64,000 nucleotides of DNA from Chitinophagales bacterium (lineage in GTDB: Bacteria; Bacteroidota; Bacteroidia; Chitinophagales; BACL12). Position numbers and translations under genes: made by a program. The stretch spans positions 186,001 through 250,000 of the forward strand of contig JACJXO010000002.1 of assembly GCA_020636645.1 (NCBI GenBank). The letters are read 5' to 3'. This document shows positions 62,542 through 64,000 of this stretch, one piece after another; position 1 is the first letter of the stretch, and the number at the start of each line of letters is the position of its first letter. The notes under the pieces are model-generated. The model ran no database searches. It had not been told where the DNA came from and saw nothing but the letters and a program-made list of their open reading frames with translations.

Positions 62542-62549
62542 CAAAGGTA
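62542..62549 (-). promoter_or_regulatory. -7 element TACCTTTG for prfA
   Basis: A perfect TAnnTTTG on the minus strand, 7 nt before the prfA ATG. Confidence 0.5.
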
Positions 62550-62652
62550 AGGAAGAGCGGTATGGTCTGACAGGATAGTTGGAGCAAGCATCCTGTTGCC
62601 ATCCAGCAACGTTGGTCCCGCTTTCCGCAGTAGTCCTCCCCCTAAGTTCGCT

Positions 62653-62677
62653 CCCGATAGCTCCCGATAACTATCGG
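62653..62677. repeat. CCCGATAG/CCCGATAACTATCGG hairpin
   Basis: A partial CCCGATAG at 62653-62660 followed by CCCGATAACTATCGG at 62663-62677, related to the palindrome at 60075. It lies in the 245-nt gap between prfA and the next gene. Confidence 0.65.
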
Positions 62678-62779
62678 CAGGGGTCCGGGCTACCTGCTGC
62701 AATCGGGGCTGTGAATCTCCTGTGCAGCTTCGTTGTGTCCTTAATTATTCCAGCACAATGGAGGTCAGGTTCATCCCGA

Positions 62780-64000
62780 TCAGATCTTGCAGAACGTACT
62801 CACAAAGTACTGATGCTCGTCAGTTTCCATTGTGATAAAGTAAAATCCAGATGGAAGCAGATCGACAGAGATGCCCTCATTTCCATTACGAGTACCGGTT
62901 TTTAATATACTGCCAGAGAGGGACCTGATAGTATAGGATATGGTTGAATTATCTGATGCGCAATGGACAAAAAGCACATCAGATGTGGGATTGGGATACA
63001 ACCTGACATCCGGTTTCTCAGTGGTGTCATCATTAAGCCCCATTGTCAGCAGGTCAAAGGTTACTCTCCAGCCATCAGTGGTAGTAAAAATGCCTGTTGA
63101 AGGTGTGCAGGATAAGTCAAAATCAGGAGGATCATCTGTTGGGAAACAACTCGTAAACAGATGGAGTTTATCATTCATATAGATCAGACTTCCCGGGTTG
63201 GACCATGAACCGTCTCCGAGAGAACTGCTGTCATTTGCCCCACCAAAGTTTCGGCTCCACAGCAGGTTAAATTCCTCATCCACTGACATCAACCAGAAAT
63301 CATCCCCGATCCCACCGGAGTAGTTGCCCGGAAGATCCTGGTCGATCGAATATGAACTGCCCAACACATAATACACCTGTTTGGTTGGCTCATAGATGGC
63401 CCTGAGCAGGTAGTCGTAGTTCGAGCCCCCGTAGTTGTACATCCTGTCGAGCTCCAGTTCAGGAGTAAAAACCACGATGGCCCCATCTTCAATGCCTTTG
63501 GAAACTGCCAGATCGGCATATCTGCTCATGGTAGTGAATACCAGCATACTATCCTCTTTTAAGAGCATGGCACCTTCAAAAACCTCCAGCGTGCTGTCAT
63601 TATCCATGCCGGTAGAATAGATCGTATTGCCATCCGCATCCACTTCCATCATGATGAACTTCCAGTTATCAGTAAGTCCGTATGGTACCAGGTCATGGTC
63701 GGCAGAACTGCTCGCAATGCAGATGAGCGTATTACCATCATTATTCAGAACGGTATTGAAAACAGGCTGATCCACACCGGTTCCGCCAAATACCTTCAGC
63801 CAGTTCAGATTTCCGGAGGTATCAATAGAAAAATAGATCACATCCGTGCTGGTAAAGGAAGCATAGTGATAAGGGATATCACCACCGTCGCCAAAGCTGT
63901 AACCGGTAACCAGAATATCACCTGTGGAGGTAAAGCCAGCACTGGTAACTTCATCAGTTGCTGTACTTCCAATAACAGTTGTCCAGAGTTTGTCTCCTTC
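62780..64000 (-). CDS. Secreted protein with T9SS sorting domain, cut by the window edge
   Basis: The 3' part (407 codons) of a secreted protein; the frame stays open to base 64000 with no start. The body has repeated segments of Gly- and Asp-rich beta-strand type (TSTGDILVTGYSFGDGGDIP, WLKVFGGTGVDQPVF, RNFGGANDSSS), resembling beta-propeller-repeat surface proteins. The end is a T9SS type-A sorting domain (VRLYPNPTSDVLFVHC to the C terminus). A GTG at 63841 is only an internal codon. Function unknown. Confidence 0.85.
   Translation of the reverse strand, partial: EGDKLWTTVIGSTATDEVTSAGFTSTGDILVTGYSFGDGGDIPYHYASFTSTDVIYFSIDTSGNLNWLKVFGGTGVDQPVFNTVLNNDGNTLICIASSSADHDLVPYGLTDNWKFIMMEVDADGNTIYSTGMDNDSTLEVFEGAMLLKEDSMLVFTTMSRYADLAVSKGIEDGAIVVFTPELELDRMYNYGGSNYDYLLRAIYEPTKQVYYVLGSSYSIDQDLPGNYSGGIGDDFWLMSVDEEFNLLWSRNFGGANDSSSLGDGSWSNPGSLIYMNDKLHLFTSCFPTDDPPDFDLSCTPSTGIFTTTDGWRVTFDLLTMGLNDDTTEKPDVRLYPNPTSDVLFVHCASDNSTISYTIRSLSGSILKTGTRNGNEGISVDLLPSGFYFITMETDEHQYFVSTFCKI

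Overview
This window looks like chromosomal DNA of a Bacteroidota bacterium of intermediate GC content. The evidence is: a full gliding-motility ABC set (GldA, GldF, GldG) next to a DUF4340 protein; at least seven secreted proteins ending in type IX secretion (T9SS) type-A sorting domains; a SusC-type TonB-dependent receptor with an N-terminal carboxypeptidase-like domain; the short single-form Bacteroidota RpoD; and many promoters of the Bacteroidota type (-7 element TAnnTTTG). Order and genus cannot be fixed from the sequence; a Saprospiria- or Chitinophagia-like organism is a guess. No rRNA, tRNA, CRISPR array, integrase or insertion sequence was recognised.

Layout. 0.1-3.2 kb: small Cys-rich secreted protein, TonB receptor and periplasmic heavy-metal-associated protein, a probable copper/metal uptake module. 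3.2-7.3 kb: two related secreted proteins, each with seven FG-GAP/integrin-like repeats and an FN3 domain. 7.5-12 kb: rpoD, a methyltransferase, a WG-repeat-like protein, a DnaJ-domain protein and a frameshifted PhoD-type phosphatase. 11.8-15.4 kb: 3-methyladenine glycosylase, RsmI-like methylase, DUF3109 protein, nadB. 15.4-18.7 kb: T9SS esterase, then (minus strand) a glycosyltransferase and an O-antigen-ligase-like protein. 18.7-21.2 kb: two ECF sigma factors, one with a small anti-sigma-like protein and one with a TonB-domain membrane protein. 21.3-23.9 kb: tandem NhaD-type antiporters. 24.1-29.8 kb: lutB, a zinc-ribbon methyltransferase, an acidic T9SS protein and a fused E1 alpha/beta 2-oxoacid dehydrogenase.

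At 29.86-31.6 kb an AT-rich segment carries a T9SS di-heme cytochrome-c peroxidase (MauG type). It is flanked by two diverged copies of the 3' end of the dehydrogenase gene, the signature of an insertion that regenerated the end of its target gene. After two small genes (31.9-32.6 kb) comes a locus of three exported putative peptidases of different catalytic classes: a TPR-CHAT protein, a papain-like protein with MORN repeats, and an M48-like HExxH protein (33.2-40.0 kb). Next is a PadR-led operon of two PspC proteins and a DUF2231-like membrane protein, followed by a DUF3142-like lipoprotein and a large secreted Cys/Trp-rich protein (40.2-46.4 kb). A 1.1-kb non-coding array with a 291-292-bp period precedes glyA.

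49-64 kb: hflX, a T9SS protein that keeps the residues of Porphyromonas peptidylarginine deiminase, an acyltransferase-like gene with an unusual start, dnaN, a kelch-like T9SS protein, the DUF4340-gldG-gldF cluster, gldA, prfA, and a secreted protein cut by the window edge.

Two features recur throughout. First, genes are packed tightly, with 4-nt start/stop overlaps inside operons and 3' overlaps between convergent genes. Second, many start codons lie exactly 4 nt after a TAnnTTTG box, which predicts leaderless mRNAs. Intergenic gaps instead hold repeat families: CCCGATAGCTATCGGG hairpins, ACTGCCAACTG and GTATTGAGTA simple sequence, and longer direct repeats.
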